Below are positions 14,616 through 15,893 of a stretch of 15,893 bases of DNA, piece by piece (within the stretch, counting starts at the first letter, position 1; the number at the start of each line of letters is the position of its first letter). This DNA is from an uncultured Actinomycetes bacterium. GTDB taxonomy: Bacteria; Actinomycetota; Actinomycetes; Nanopelagicales; Nanopelagicaceae. The stretch covers positions 1 through 15,893 of the forward strand of contig CAIPQX010000114.1 in assembly GCA_903867285.1 (NCBI GenBank), given 5' to 3'. The notes beneath the pieces were generated by a model. It was given only the letters and a program-made list of their open reading frames with translations, had not been told where the DNA came from and did no database searches. A program made the translations under genes and the position numbers.

Positions 14616-15893
14616 TTACGAGAGTTCAGATCTTACTAGAGCGGCCAATTCCTCGGCTATCCGCGCAGCCAATTGTGCGCTCTGCGCCTCCACCATAACG
14701 CGAACCAAACTCTCGGTTCCCGATGCGCGAACCAGAATTCGCCCGGAAGATCCTAGTTCTGCTTGGCGCAGGTCAATCTCGCTCTTTATCTTTTCCGAAG
14801 TCGATAGCTTCTCTTTGGATACATTCTTTACATTTATCAACTCTTGTGGAAAGCGTTCCATGACCTTGCTCAATTCTGACAGTGGCTTACCACTGGATTT
14901 GATCGCCTGCATCAGATGAAGCGCGGTCAATAAACCGTCGCCGGTATTTGCATAGTGGCGCATGATGATGTGACCTGATTGCTCTCCGCCTAAAACGAAA
15001 TCATCTGCCAACATTTTTTCAAGAACATAGCGGTCGCCAACGGCAGTAGTTTCGACGTTAATGTCGAGGGCTTCCATAGCCTTAAAGAATCCCAAATTAC
15101 TCATTACTGTTCCAACGATGGTCTCATTCTTGAGCAAACCTCGGCTCTGCCAATCGGCAGCCAAGATCGCCATAATGAAATCGCCATCGATTTCATTTCC
15201 ATTTCCATCAATGGCTAAGCAGCGGTCAGCATCTCCATCATGGGCGATTCCTAGATCCGCTCCTGTTTCCAGGACCTTCGCCTTAATATTTTCGAGGTGA
15301 GTTGATCCGCAATTTTCATTGATATTCCAACCATCTGGCTCGTGAGAAATTGCGATCACTTCTGCGCCCGCACGCGTATAAGTCTTAGGAGCGACCCGCG
15401 AGGAAGCACCATTGGCGCAATCCACAACGACCTTGATTCCATTTAGATTCATGGTCAGCGAGTTCAAGAGGTGAAATATGTAGCGTTCTGCGGCGGAGTC
15501 ATCGTTAATCACGCGGCCTACATTGCGGCCAGTCGGACGTTGCCAGGTTTCACCCATTCGTTTTTCAATAGCGGCCTCGAGTGCATCATCAAGTTTTCCG
15601 CCACCCTTTGCAAAGAATTTAATTCCATTATCTGGCATGGGATTGTGCGATGCGCTGAGCATTACGCCAAGGTCTGCGCCGCTTTCAGCGACGAGATGTG
15701 CAATGGCAGGTGTTGGAAGAACGCCGACGCGATAAACATCGACTCCAGCGCTGGCTAAACCAGCAACGACAGCTGCCTCTAAGAATTCACCAGATGCGCG
15801 CGAATCTTGGCCAACGATTGCTTTAGGGCGGTGTCCTTCGAAGGCGCCGAGTTCTCCAAGAATATGCGCAGCAGCGATCGAAAGATCAACAGC
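14616..15893 (-). CDS. glmM: Phosphoglucosamine mutase, 5' end outside the window
   Basis: Interconverts glucosamine-6-phosphate and glucosamine-1-phosphate, the step after GlmS toward UDP-GlcNAc. Reading is open from 15893 to the TAA at 14616, giving 425 residues; about 20 N-terminal residues are missing, judged from the family's usual length near 445. The visible N-terminus begins AVDLSIAAAH. Marks are MLSASHNPMPDNGIKFF (partial residues 78-94), whose second serine (82) is the phosphorylated catalytic one, the magnesium loop HDGDADRC, GGEQSGH for sugar recognition, and RASGTESLVRV for phosphate binding near the C-terminus. The internal ATG at 15662 is the methionine of the active-site motif, not the start. 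It is the most upstream gene visible, and glmS follows after 24 bases. Confidence 0.97.
   Translation of the reverse strand, partial: AVDLSIAAAHILGELGAFEGHRPKAIVGQDSRASGEFLEAAVVAGLASAGVDVYRVGVLPTPAIAHLVAESGADLGVMLSASHNPMPDNGIKFFAKGGGKLDDALEAAIEKRMGETWQRPTGRNVGRVINDDSAAERYIFHLLNSLTMNLNGIKVVVDCANGASSRVAPKTYTRAGAEVIAISHEPDGWNINENCGSTHLENIKAKVLETGADLGIAHDGDADRCLAIDGNGNEIDGDFIMAILAADWQSRGLLKNETIVGTVMSNLGFFKAMEALDINVETTAVGDRYVLEKMLADDFVLGGEQSGHIIMRHYANTGDGLLTALHLMQAIKSSGKPLSELSKVMERFPQELINVKNVSKEKLSTSEKIKSEIDLRQAELGSSGRILVRASGTESLVRVMVEAQSAQLAARIAEELAALVRSELS

Noticed and set aside
14616..15662. A complete 348-residue protein starting at the ATG at 15662
   Set aside because: That methionine belongs to the GlmM active-site motif, and the frame stays open with GlmM-like sequence to the window edge.

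Overview
This window is a stretch of an actinobacterial (Actinomycetota) chromosome in which every gene reads leftward on the minus strand. The backbone order (glmM, glmS, acpS, alr, tsaE, tsaB/rimI, tsaD, groEL) matches the order known from Mycobacterium and Streptomyces. GC content looks close to one half by eye. The very tight packing, the fused TsaB-RimI protein and the short intergenic spaces suggest a small streamlined genome, such as a planktonic freshwater actinobacterium of the Nanopelagicales type. That placement is inference; no rRNA or other phylogenetic marker was compared.

Layout in transcription order (right to left). (1) 15893-14616 glmM (5' end outside the window) and 14591-12771 glmS make glucosamine phosphates for the cell wall. 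(2) 12774-12097 is a PAP2-type membrane phosphatase, 12100-11756 acpS, and 11754-10657 alr, which makes D-alanine for peptidoglycan. (3) 10622-4274 is a six-gene accessory cassette: livG, livF, livH, livM, livK (a complete branched-chain-amino-acid-family ABC importer), then a secreted alpha/beta hydrolase whose start codon overlaps the livK stop. A strong hairpin terminator ends it. (4) 4202-1772 holds tsaE, a tsaB-rimI fusion and tsaD, which belong to the tRNA t6A37 pathway plus N-terminal acetylation of ribosomal protein S18. tsaE seems to have its own leaderless promoter just past the terminator. (5) 1665-46 is groEL with its own promoter and a near-perfect CIRCE operator (HrcA site). No groES lies between it and tsaD, unlike in mycobacteria. 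A hairpin terminator follows groEL at the window edge.

Most neighbours overlap by ATGA (glmS/pap2, pap2/acpS, livG/livF, tsaE/tsaB-rimI, tsaB-rimI/tsaD) or are separated by a few bases, so translation is probably coupled. No gene-free stretch exceeds about 110 bases. I saw no tRNA, rRNA, CRISPR array, insertion sequence, integrase or long repeat.

The most interesting part is the accessory cassette. An importer and an exported hydrolase are inserted into a housekeeping cell-wall/translation cluster, with the hydrolase coupled to the gene for the substrate-binding protein. This suggests a module that cleaves a compound outside the cell and takes up the product; the substrate cannot be read from the sequence.
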